A stretch of 28,637 nt of DNA from Methanobrevibacter_A sp964431035. Lineage in GTDB: Archaea; Methanobacteriota; Methanobacteria; Methanobacteriales; Methanobacteriaceae. The DNA is taken from the NCBI GenBank assembly GCA_964431035.1, contig CAYSIF010000016.1, forward strand, positions 1 through 28,637. The letters run 5' to 3'. Below the pieces are notes generated by a model. The model saw only the letters and a program-made list of their open reading frames with translations. It was not told the origin of the DNA and searched no databases. The position numbers and the translations under genes were made by a program. Below are positions 14,645 to 22,179 of the stretch, one piece after another; position 1 is the stretch's first letter, and each line of letters begins with the position of its first letter.

Positions 14645-16396
14645 TTATTTTAGTTTTATTCCTTTATCTAATGGTAGGTTTCTTAACCATTGTATGTCGC
14701 TTTTGTATAGCATTCTTATGTCTTCTAGGTCGTATCTTAGCATTGCTAGTCTTTCTATTCCGAGTCCGAATGCTAGTACTGGTACGTCTATTCCTAGTGG
14801 TTTTAGTACTTCTGGTCTGAACATTCCGGATCCTCCGAGTTCTATCCAGGAGTCTTTTTCTTCGAAGAATACTTCTGTTTCTATGCTTAGGTATGTGTAT
14901 GGGAAGTATGCTGGTCTGAATCTTACTTGGTCGAATCCTAGTTTTTTGTAGAATTCTTTTAGTACTCCGAGTAGGTTTTGGAAGTTTATGTTTTCTCCTG
15001 CGATTATTCCTTCCACTTGGTGGAATTCTGGGAGGTGTTTGTAGCTTATTGTTTCTCTTCGGAATACTCTTCCTATACTGAACATTTTCATTGGTGGTTG
15101 GTTTTCTTTTAGGTATTTGGTACTTATTCCTGTGGTGTGTGTTCTGAGTACTGCTTGTCTTGCTACGTCTTCATCCCATTTGTAGTTCCATCCTTCACTT
15201 TTTGTTTCTCCACCGTTTTCGTGTGTTTGTGCGACTTTGTCTACTAGTTCTTGTTCTGGTAGGTCTACTGTTAGTGGGTTTTTAACGTAGAATGTGTCTT
15301 GCATTTCTCTTGCTGCGTGGTCTTGTGGTTGGAATAGTGAGTCGAAGTTCCAGAATGCACTGTTTAGGATGTCTCCGTTTGCTTCTGTGAATCCCATGTT
15401 TAAGAAGATTTCTCTTATTTCTTCCATTATTTTTCTTAGTGGGTGTTGTTTTCCTGGGAATATTAGTGGTGCTTCTGCTGTGATGTCGTATGGTCTGTAT
15501 GATAGTTCTTCCCATTCTCCGGATTCTAGTTGTTCGTGTGTGAGTTGTGTTGCTTGTTCTTTTATTGTGAATCCTATGTCTAGTATTTTTTCTCCTAGTT
15601 TGTTTAATTTAAATTTGTGATTTGTGTGTTTGATTTCGTTTATTAGGTTTTTACGGTCTTTTAAATCTTTTAATCCTTGTTTTTCTTCATCTGTTAATTC
15701 TGATACATTGATTGTTCTTTCTTTTAATAGTTTTTCTAGGAGTTTTTCATCATTTCCTAATGTATCTTTACTGTTTTGACCGTTTTCTGTTATTGTTAGT
15801 GTTCCTTTTTCTATTTTTGCCCATTTTTTACGAACTAACCATCCTAGTGCTATGTTTATTTCGAATTTTTCTAGTCCGACTTTTTCTTTTAAGTCTTTCA
15901 TTGGTAGTTCTTCTTCTTCGGCTAGGACGTTTAGTACTCTTCTTTCTGGTAGTCCTTTTTGTGCAACTGTTATTCCTTCGTCTGTTAGTTCTGCACTTTC
16001 ATCAACATTTTTTATCATTGTGATGATGTCTTTGCTTGCTAGTGATCCTGCTGCACTCATTACTGATTTGATGTCCATGTTACTGTTTCTTGCGATTTCT
16101 TCTGGACTTGCATTTTCATCTTTTTCTAGTTCTTTCAGTAATTTTTTTTCATATACTGGTAATTCGTTGATTACTCCGTTGAGTATTATTGGTAAGACTT
16201 TTTCGTCTAGTCCTACTTTGTTTGCTAATACTTCTGCTCCTTTTGTAAATTGGAGTTCATCATCTATTGTTTTGAGTACATTTCTTATGTTTTTACCTGC
16301 GAAGAGTCCTGCTTCTCCTATTGCACTTAGGAGGTCATCATTTTTCTTGTTTTTTGTTTTATCTTGTTTTTTGTTTTCTTGGTCTTTTTCACTCAC
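14645..16396 (-). CDS. pheS: Phenylalanyl-tRNA synthetase alpha subunit, N-terminally extended
   Basis: PheS charges tRNA-Phe with phenylalanine as part of an (alpha-beta)2 enzyme; the beta subunit is not in the window. The usual archaeal protein corresponds to residues ~80-583: winged-helix repeats (YEKKLLKELEK onward), linker, then the class II core with MFSIGRVFRRE (motif 2), FHQVEG and GLGIERLAMLRY (motif 3). At 583 residues it is longer than the ~500 usual for archaea because of a 75-residue N-terminal part: a Lys/Asp-rich tail (1-21) and a helical segment (22-79). There is no in-frame ATG between the start and residue ~107, so the extension seems real. The start is GTG, with TGGTAG upstream. 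Lies between the citG-like gene and xth. Confidence 0.95.
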   Translation of the reverse strand: MSEKDQENKKQDKTKNKKNDDLLSAIGEAGLFAGKNIRNVLKTIDDELQFTKGAEVLANKVGLDEKVLPIILNGVINELPVYEKKLLKELEKDENASPEEIARNSNMDIKSVMSAAGSLASKDIITMIKNVDESAELTDEGITVAQKGLPERRVLNVLAEEEELPMKDLKEKVGLEKFEINIALGWLVRKKWAKIEKGTLTITENGQNSKDTLGNDEKLLEKLLKERTINVSELTDEEKQGLKDLKDRKNLINEIKHTNHKFKLNKLGEKILDIGFTIKEQATQLTHEQLESGEWEELSYRPYDITAEAPLIFPGKQHPLRKIMEEIREIFLNMGFTEANGDILNSAFWNFDSLFQPQDHAAREMQDTFYVKNPLTVDLPEQELVDKVAQTHENGGETKSEGWNYKWDEDVARQAVLRTHTTGISTKYLKENQPPMKMFSIGRVFRRETISYKHLPEFHQVEGIIAGENINFQNLLGVLKEFYKKLGFDQVRFRPAYFPYTYLSIETEVFFEEKDSWIELGGSGMFRPEVLKPLGIDVPVLAFGLGIERLAMLRYDLEDIRMLYKSDIQWLRNLPLDKGIKLK

Positions 16397-16442
16397 TATT
16401 AACTACCACACAAATTTTTAAATTAAAAAATTTATACCTTTA

Positions 16443-17336
16443 TTATTTTTGTTCTGCTTCATTTAAAAAACTTAACATTATGCTTGCAGCAGTTAAATCT
16501 GCTGTTGTTCCTGGGTTGAAATTGTTTTCGAATAAGTGTTTGTCGAAGATGTTTGCTTGTTTTATGAATTCTTCATAGTTTTTGATTTTTAGTACTTCTT
16601 TTGCTTGTTTGCTTATGTCTTTTGCTGTATCTAATCCATATTTTCTGCTTATTAGTGTGTCTGGTACTTCTGAGAGTAGTGTTAGGAATGTTTTTACTGT
16701 TGCTTCGTTGGTAGTTGTGTTTTTGTTTAGTTTTTGGAATGTTTTGTATCCTAATGTAAATAGTGTTGGCATTTTATTTGTAAGTTCATATGCTAGTTGA
16801 TCCCATTCTGATGAGATTTCCAGTACATCGAACATTGTTTGATTGTTTTTTCTTAGTTCTTCTTTTGCGTTTTCGCTTTGAACATCGTATTCGTCTTGTT
16901 CTCCCATTCCACCTGCATCTGCAATATTTATTGCACTGTATAGGTTTACTGCATCTTCAACTGTACTGTTTTCAAGTATGAGTCCAACGTTTTCTTGTAT
17001 TTGATTGAAGTCTTCGCTTATTATTGTTGCTTGTGCTATTGGCACTTCTAGCATCATGATTCCTAGGTTGGTATTGTTTTTAATCCATTTATCGGTTTCA
17101 CTTACTGCATCTAAAATGTATTTTCCAACTTCTGAGTTTGTAACTCCTTCTTTTTTTATGTGTTCTGCAGCATTTTCTATGGTGTCTCCGGTTACTACTC
17201 CACTTATTAGGAAGTCTTCAAATACCATGTCTGGGAAGTTGTTTGTTCTGTGAACATTTCCTGGTTTTGGATATCCGCTTACTTCGAGTACTGAGGATAT
17301 TGTTGATATTTTGCTTATTAGTTTAGAATCTAACAT
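16443..17336 (-). CDS. CitG-like triphosphoribosyl-dephospho-CoA synthase family protein
   Basis: The 297-residue helical protein belongs to the CitG/MdcB family, which joins dephospho-CoA to the ribose of ATP with loss of adenine, making the prosthetic-group precursor of citrate and malonate lyases. Family blocks seen are VSGYPKPGNVHR (18-29), DFLISGVVTGDTIE, NLGIMMLEVPIAQA, DAGGMGEQDEYDV and NPGTTADLTAASIML. No lyase subunit or CitX is nearby, and methanogens generally lack citrate lyase, so the role is probably different. ATG start; the ribosome-binding sequence is weak (GGTAAT). It lies 15 bases after hemB and 46 before pheS in one run. Confidence 0.85.
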   Translation of the reverse strand: MLDSKLISKISTISSVLEVSGYPKPGNVHRTNNFPDMVFEDFLISGVVTGDTIENAAEHIKKEGVTNSEVGKYILDAVSETDKWIKNNTNLGIMMLEVPIAQATIISEDFNQIQENVGLILENSTVEDAVNLYSAINIADAGGMGEQDEYDVQSENAKEELRKNNQTMFDVLEISSEWDQLAYELTNKMPTLFTLGYKTFQKLNKNTTTNEATVKTFLTLLSEVPDTLISRKYGLDTAKDISKQAKEVLKIKNYEEFIKQANIFDKHLFENNFNPGTTADLTAASIMLSFLNEAEQK

Positions 17337-17351
17337 ATTACCATTATTTTT

Positions 17352-18350
17352 TTATTCTATTGTTTTTAGTAGGTATGGTGCGAAGTTTGTTATTATTAAA
17401 TCTGCACCTGCTCTTTTGATTGATAGCATTGTTTCTAGTATTGCTTCTTCTGGAAGTACATCATTTGCTATTGCATTTTTAAGCATTGAGTATTCTCCAC
17501 TAACACTGTATGTTGCAATTGGCATGTTGAAATTGTCTTTAACTGATTTTATAATGTCTAAGCATGGTAATGCTGGTTTAACCATTACAATATCTGCTCC
17601 TTCAATTATATCTAATTCAACTTCTCGTAATGCTTCTTTAGAGTTAGCTGGATTCATTTGATATGATTTACGATTTCCTTTTCCTGGTGCACTGCATGCT
17701 GCATCACGGAATGGAGCATAATAAGTTGATGCATATTTTGCTGAATAGGACATTATAATAACATCTTCAAATCCTTCTTTATCTAATGCTTCTCTTATTG
17801 CACTTACACGACCATCCATCATATCTGATGGTGCAACTATGTCTGCTCCTGCACGTGCTTGTGAAACTGCAACTTTAGCTAAATATTCTAAGGTATTATC
17901 GTTTAATACTTTAAAATCATCATCTCCATTTGTGGTTTCTTTTATTAAACCGCAGTGTCCATGAGATGTGTATTGGCATAAACAAACATCACCGATAACT
18001 ACAAGATTGGTTTCTTCTTTTAGTTTTTTAATTGTTCTTTGCACAATACCATTTTGTTTAAATGCTGGTGTTCCAACACTATCTTTTTCTTCATCTAATG
18101 GTACTCCGAAGACTATTATTGATTTTAACCCATCTTTTTCTAGAGTTTTTGCAAATTCAACTGCATCGTTAACACTGTAACGGTATTCATCAGGCATTGT
18201 TGATATTTCTTCTTTGCATCCATCTTCTAAACCGTCTTTTACAAATATTGGGTAAATTAGGTTTTCTTTTAGTAATTTTGTTTCACTTAAGATATCTCTT
18301 ATATTTTGACTTTTTCTAAGTCTTCTCATTCTTGTAGTTGGAAAATCCAT
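17352..18350 (-). CDS. hemB: Delta-aminolevulinic acid dehydratase (porphobilinogen synthase)
   Basis: HemB condenses two 5-aminolevulinate molecules to porphobilinogen, the first shared step to siroheme, cobamides and coenzyme F430. The protein (332 residues from the preferred start) has the zinc site DVCLCQYTSHGHCG (Cys123, Cys125, Cys133), the Schiff-base lysines Lys205 (MSYSAKYAS) and Lys258 (MVKPALPCLDI), and FRDAACSAP. A TTG at 18359 would add three residues, but the ATG at 18350 stands 13 bases after GGAG, the spacing also found at aroC, hypE and DUF2070. First gene of the run hemB - citG-like - pheS - xth, and divergent from aroC. Confidence 0.96.
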   Translation of the reverse strand: MDFPTTRMRRLRKSQNIRDILSETKLLKENLIYPIFVKDGLEDGCKEEISTMPDEYRYSVNDAVEFAKTLEKDGLKSIIVFGVPLDEEKDSVGTPAFKQNGIVQRTIKKLKEETNLVVIGDVCLCQYTSHGHCGLIKETTNGDDDFKVLNDNTLEYLAKVAVSQARAGADIVAPSDMMDGRVSAIREALDKEGFEDVIIMSYSAKYASTYYAPFRDAACSAPGKGNRKSYQMNPANSKEALREVELDIIEGADIVMVKPALPCLDIIKSVKDNFNMPIATYSVSGEYSMLKNAIANDVLPEEAILETMLSIKRAGADLIITNFAPYLLKTIE

Positions 18351-18503
18351 GAAAAACAATACTCTCCTATAAAAATTTTATAATTAATTAATATTATATT
18401 ATCTAATAAACCATAAGGTTTTTTTGTTATAATAATATTTTATATGTTTAATTTTTCATAAAATAGTATATACTAAATTTTTTTTAGGAGATTAGAAATT
18501 ATA

Positions 18504-19598
18504 ATGTCAAATACTACTGGTAAAATATTTCAAGTAACAAGTTTCGGTTCATCACATGGAAAAGCACTAGGGGCAGTTGTTGATGGTTGTCCTGCAAATT
18601 TAGAATTAAACACTGATGATATACAAGTTGAATTAGATAAGAGACGACCTGGAACTAGTAAAGTTACAACCAGTCGTAAAGAAGGAGATAAGGTTGAAAT
18701 ATTATCTGGAATATTTGAAGGCCGTACTGATGGTACGCCAATAATGTGTGTAGTTCATAATACTAATCAACATTCTAAGGATTATAGTAATTTAAAAGAC
18801 ACTCCACGTCCAGGTCATGGTGATTATGGATGGTTCAGTAAATATGGTAACTATGATTATAATGGAGGAGGTCGTGGAAGTGCACGAGCAACCATAGGTC
18901 ATGTTATTGGAGGAGCAATAAGTAAAAAACTATTATCCCAATATAATATTAATGTAATCTCCCATGTAATCCAAGTAGGAGATATAAAAGCACCAGAACT
19001 TAGTATAGAAGAAATTTATGAAAATGTTAATAAAAATCCAGTACGTTGTGCAGATTTAGATACTGCAAAGGAAATGGAAGAATTAATACTTGAATGTAAA
19101 AGCCAGGGAGATAGTATTGGAGGAGTTGTTGAAACCATTGCAACAGGAATACCAGTAGGACTTGGAGAACCAGTATACGGGAAATTAGATGGAGAATTAG
19201 CTAAAGCACTAATGGAAATAAATAGTGTAAAAGGTGTAGAAATCGGATCTGGTTTTGAAGTTGCAAAAATGAGGGGCTCACAAAATAACGACGAATTTGA
19301 AATAGAAGATGATAAAATAAGAACACTAACTAATAATTCTGGTGGAATACTTGGAGGAATGAGTAATGGAATGCCAATAGTAACAAGAATTGCTATAAAA
19401 CCAACACCAAGTATAAGTAAATCCCAAAAAACAGTAAATCTTAAAGAAAGAACAAACAAAGAATTAATTATTAGTGGACGCCACGATCCATGTATCTGTC
19501 CACGTGTAACCAGTGTAAGTGAATCTGCAACAAATATAATCCTAGCAGATCATATGATAAGAAGTGGATTTATACATCCAACAAATATTAAAAAATAA
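18504..19598 (+). CDS. aroC: Chorismate synthase
   Basis: AroC eliminates phosphate from 5-enolpyruvylshikimate-3-phosphate to give chorismate, using reduced FMN; it is the last step of the shikimate pathway. The 364-residue protein has all signatures: FGSSHGKALGAVVDG (13-27), RRPGTSKVTTSRKEGD, RPGHGDYGWFSKYGNYDY, GGGRGSARAT, and near the end GRHDPCICPRVTSVSESA. GGAG at 18487-18490 lies 13 bases before the ATG. It is transcribed alone, divergent from hemB; its stop codon is only eight bases from that of the opposing MBL gene. Confidence 0.97.
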   Translation: MSNTTGKIFQVTSFGSSHGKALGAVVDGCPANLELNTDDIQVELDKRRPGTSKVTTSRKEGDKVEILSGIFEGRTDGTPIMCVVHNTNQHSKDYSNLKDTPRPGHGDYGWFSKYGNYDYNGGGRGSARATIGHVIGGAISKKLLSQYNINVISHVIQVGDIKAPELSIEEIYENVNKNPVRCADLDTAKEMEELILECKSQGDSIGGVVETIATGIPVGLGEPVYGKLDGELAKALMEINSVKGVEIGSGFEVAKMRGSQNNDEFEIEDDKIRTLTNNSGGILGGMSNGMPIVTRIAIKPTPSISKSQKTVNLKERTNKELIISGRHDPCICPRVTSVSESATNIILADHMIRSGFIHPTNIKK

Positions 19599-19606
19599 GA
19601 TTAAAA

Positions 19607-20482
19607 TTATTTATCAATTCCAAGATAGGAGTTTTTATCTTCTATTTTTGAAGTATAAATATCTCCATAATGTTTTCTTGTTTTTAAAACCGTGTATCTG
19701 GAATCACGAATATTATTTTCATTTATAATTACTGTTAAACCATCTACTGCAGCTATAGTTTTAACACCAGTTTCTCTGGTTATATATTGTGCTTCTTTTA
19801 TTGGATTTTTATCAATCATTTTAAATCCAAAATGTGTCATAAAAGCTAATTTAGGTTCAACCTCATTAATAAGCTGAATATAATCATCAGAGCACATATG
19901 CCCACGTATAGAATCATCACCAGGTCTTAAAACACTTGCAATTAGAATATCTGCATTTTTATGATATAAATGTAATCTTTCAAAGTATTCTGTATCTGAA
20001 GTATAAGATATGTTAATTTTTTCAGCTCTTGCCTGGAAACCAACACCTGTTGGATCACCATGAATGGTTTTTGAACCACGTATAATAAGCTTATCTGTTT
20101 TTTTAACTTTTCCAGGTTTTAAAGTTAATACTTTAGAATTACTTTTATGATAATTACTTATTGCTGGACCCCATTGTTTATATCCATTACAGACACTTTC
20201 ACTTCCAAAGATATAACCATTCTTTTTAGTCATACCACGGGTCATTGCTTCTATTAAGATTTCTGCATCATTATAATGATCTGTATGTGTATGTGATATG
20301 AATATTCCATCAATATTTGTTGGGTTTATACCAAATTGGTATGAGCGTATTAATGCTCCTGGACCTGGGTCAATATGATAATTACATCCCCCGTAATCAT
20401 CTATTCTGAAGCCTCCAGTCATTCTTTTTTGGCTGATAGTTGCAAATCTACCACCACCAGATCCTAAAAATGTTAATCTCAT
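19607..20482 (-). CDS. MBL-fold metallo-hydrolase
   Basis: A 291-residue metallo-beta-lactamase-fold protein starting MRLTFLGSGGGRF, with HTHTDH (His64, His66, Asp68, His69) as the metal motif, further ligand candidates in IHGDPTG, YTSDTEYFE and MTHFGF, and no added domains. It resembles RNase Z/PhnP-like hydrolases (tRNA 3' processing or cyclic phosphodiesterase), but the RNase Z exosite is not apparent, so substrate is open. It follows DUF2121 after 13 bases, a likely two-gene unit. No clear ribosome-binding sequence precedes the ATG, so translation may be coupled to DUF2121. It converges on aroC. Confidence 0.85.
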   Translation of the reverse strand: MRLTFLGSGGGRFATISQKRMTGGFRIDDYGGCNYHIDPGPGALIRSYQFGINPTNIDGIFISHTHTDHYNDAEILIEAMTRGMTKKNGYIFGSESVCNGYKQWGPAISNYHKSNSKVLTLKPGKVKKTDKLIIRGSKTIHGDPTGVGFQARAEKINISYTSDTEYFERLHLYHKNADILIASVLRPGDDSIRGHMCSDDYIQLINEVEPKLAFMTHFGFKMIDKNPIKEAQYITRETGVKTIAAVDGLTVIINENNIRDSRYTVLKTRKHYGDIYTSKIEDKNSYLGIDK

Positions 20483-20495
20483 AATAATTTTATTT

Positions 20496-21416
20496 TTATA
20501 GGTGGCAAAGTATTACATCACATTTTAATTCAGTGTTAGTTCGCTCTGTACATAATACTTCATCATAAATTATAACCTTATCACCTGTTTTAACATCTTC
20601 TGTTGTTTCATAGAACATTACGATTTTATCTCCAGGTTTTGCTAGTTCTTTCCAGTTATAATCAAAGGCTTGAACATTTTGTAAGAGTTTCACTTCTAAT
20701 TGATTATCTGTGATATTTGTTATGAAACCTATTTCTCCCTCATCTATTATTTTTTGTGCCAGTTGTATTTCTCTTACTTGATCCATTCTTTCAGAAGCTA
20801 ATTTTTCCCTAACTTTTGTAATTACATTTATTTCTCTTCTTATTAAATCATCTAAGTACTTTTGAGCATCATTTGGAGTGTATTTCTTTTGTGTTAAAAC
20901 TACATCGAAATTATCTCCAATTGTTGGTGTTTGAAATGCTATTTCTTTAAGTATTTTTAGGAAAATATCCCCCATATATTTTAGGCTAAATGATGGTTTC
21001 CAGTATTTTTGGATTAATTGGTTTGCTATTTTCTTTGCATATGCATTTCCAAATACAATTATTCCACCTTTACCCTTATCAGAGGATACTTTTTCAGAAC
21101 CTACTAATTCAATTATCTGATATCCGTTGTTAACTCCATAAATTCTTCTACGTTTAACTTCAATACCACGGGTTGTTACTTCACCCATTACAGCATCTTC
21201 AATATTTTTTATCTTTATAACATCATCAGATATTTTTATTGAAACTTGTAGCTGACTTGCTCTTGTATGTAATTCTTCATCAGTTCTAATTTTCCCACTA
21301 TACAATTCTTCTTCTAATTTTTCACGGTTTTCTGTGTTTCCAGTGAACATTATTCTTCTTTTATCACTGACCATCACAGAACCTTTTTTACCAACATATG
21401 CAATTATAAGACTCAA
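20496..21416 (-). CDS. DUF2121 family protein, possible Ntn-hydrolase fold
   Basis: The 306-residue archaeal DUF2121 protein has no assigned function. Its first 21 residues resemble the start of a proteasome beta subunit: GSVMVSDKRR (12-21) aligns with the G-x-V-h-A-S/T-D-R-R block, which puts Ser2 at the nucleophile position, Asp18 at the conserved Asp17, and a later lysine-containing segment (VIKIKN, 66-71) near Lys33 after an insertion of about 30 residues. The C-terminal third (about 215-306) looks beta-rich, possibly small barrel-like domains. The start is TTG at 21416, nine bases after GAGGT. It precedes the MBL hydrolase. The family call is fairly sure; the fold and any activity are inference. 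Confidence 0.8.
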   Translation of the reverse strand: MSLIIAYVGKKGSVMVSDKRRIMFTGNTENREKLEEELYSGKIRTDEELHTRASQLQVSIKISDDVIKIKNIEDAVMGEVTTRGIEVKRRRIYGVNNGYQIIELVGSEKVSSDKGKGGIIVFGNAYAKKIANQLIQKYWKPSFSLKYMGDIFLKILKEIAFQTPTIGDNFDVVLTQKKYTPNDAQKYLDDLIRREINVITKVREKLASERMDQVREIQLAQKIIDEGEIGFITNITDNQLEVKLLQNVQAFDYNWKELAKPGDKIVMFYETTEDVKTGDKVIIYDEVLCTERTNTELKCDVILCHL

Positions 21417-21546
21417 AAAAATACAACCTCAATTTAAGAAAGTTTTATATAATATATAATTTTATTAGTATTTTATTATATTTTAAATTTTATAAAAAAA
21501 AGAAAAAACTATTAAACAAACACTAATAAAAATAGTTACATAAAAA

Positions 21547-21564
21547 CTTTTTTTATAAAAAAAG
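21547..21564 (+). promoter_or_regulatory. Perfect palindrome over the probable superoxide reductase TATA box
   Basis: C-T7-A-T-A7-G is an 18-base perfect palindrome whose centre (TTTATAAA) doubles as a TATA box; transcription would start near 21580, just before AGGAG at 21590-21594. In such AT-rich DNA the palindrome may be chance. Confidence 0.4.
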
Positions 21565-21604
21565 AAGTATAATATTTTAAATTAAAATGAGGAGTTGTCA
21601 AGAT

Positions 21605-21994
21605 ATGGCAGTATCAGAAAAATACGAAGTATACAAATGTAACGTATGTGGAAATGTTGTAGTTGTAGCTACTGTTGGTGGCGGAGAATTAACTTGCTGT
21701 GGAGAAGCAATGGAAAAATTAGAACCTAGACAATTAGAAGAAGGTGGAGTAAAACACATTCCAGTTATCAAAAAAGAAGATGACAAAATTGTTGTAGAAG
21801 TTGGAGAAGTAAGCCACCCAATGGATGATGATCACTACATTGCATTTATTGAATTAATTGTTGGAGATAAAATATACATCGCATCACTAAACCCAGGCGA
21901 TGAACCAAAAGCAGTATTTGATGTTTGTGCAGAAGTTGCAGATTGTAAAGCAAATGAATACTGTACAAAACACGGCTTCTGGAACTCAAACTAA
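21605..21994 (+). CDS. dfx: Desulfoferrodoxin, two-iron superoxide reductase
   Basis: This 129-residue protein reduces superoxide to hydrogen peroxide without making oxygen, the usual defence in strict anaerobes. The N-terminal desulforedoxin domain binds iron through Cys12, Cys15, Cys31 and Cys32. The catalytic Fe(His)4Cys site is His51, His71, His77, Cys120 and His123, with the catalytic lysine kept as Lys50; the glutamate that usually precedes it is Val49. An upstream in-frame ATG at 21587 overlaps the ribosome-binding sequence, so the ATG at 21605, ten bases after GGAG, is preferred and gives the normal family length. Transcribed alone, followed by a stem-loop and T tracts. Confidence 0.95.
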   Translation: MAVSEKYEVYKCNVCGNVVVVATVGGGELTCCGEAMEKLEPRQLEEGGVKHIPVIKKEDDKIVVEVGEVSHPMDDDHYIAFIELIVGDKIYIASLNPGDEPKAVFDVCAEVADCKANEYCTKHGFWNSN

Positions 21995-21998
21995 ATAA

Positions 21999-22048
21999 AA
22001 AAAATATTGAATAAAAATATTTTTTTACTATTTTTTTCTTTTTTTTAA
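21999..22048 (+). terminator. Stem-loop with oligo-T tracts after superoxide reductase
   Basis: AAAAAATATT (21999-22008) pairs with AATATTTTTT (22016-22025), a 10-base AT-only stem with a seven-base loop, followed by two long T tracts up to 22046. It starts directly after the stop codon and fits a terminator. Confidence 0.55.
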
Positions 22049-22179
22049 AATATTTACTCTGAATTTCTTAATTAACTAATAATACTCTTTTTAAAATTTA
22101 ATTAATAAATAAGTAAAATCTTATTAACTATCATTACCATATTTAAAACCATATTTAAATTAAAAGGTTTGATTTTATT

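Noticed and set aside
19607..20482. Firm call as RNase Z
   Set aside because: The metal motif fits, but the flexible-arm exosite of RNase Z was not recognisable, so only the fold is named.
21587..21604. Longer superoxide reductase start (MRSCQD)
   Set aside because: That ATG is fused to the AGGAG ribosome-binding sequence of the start at 21605, and the shorter form has normal family length.
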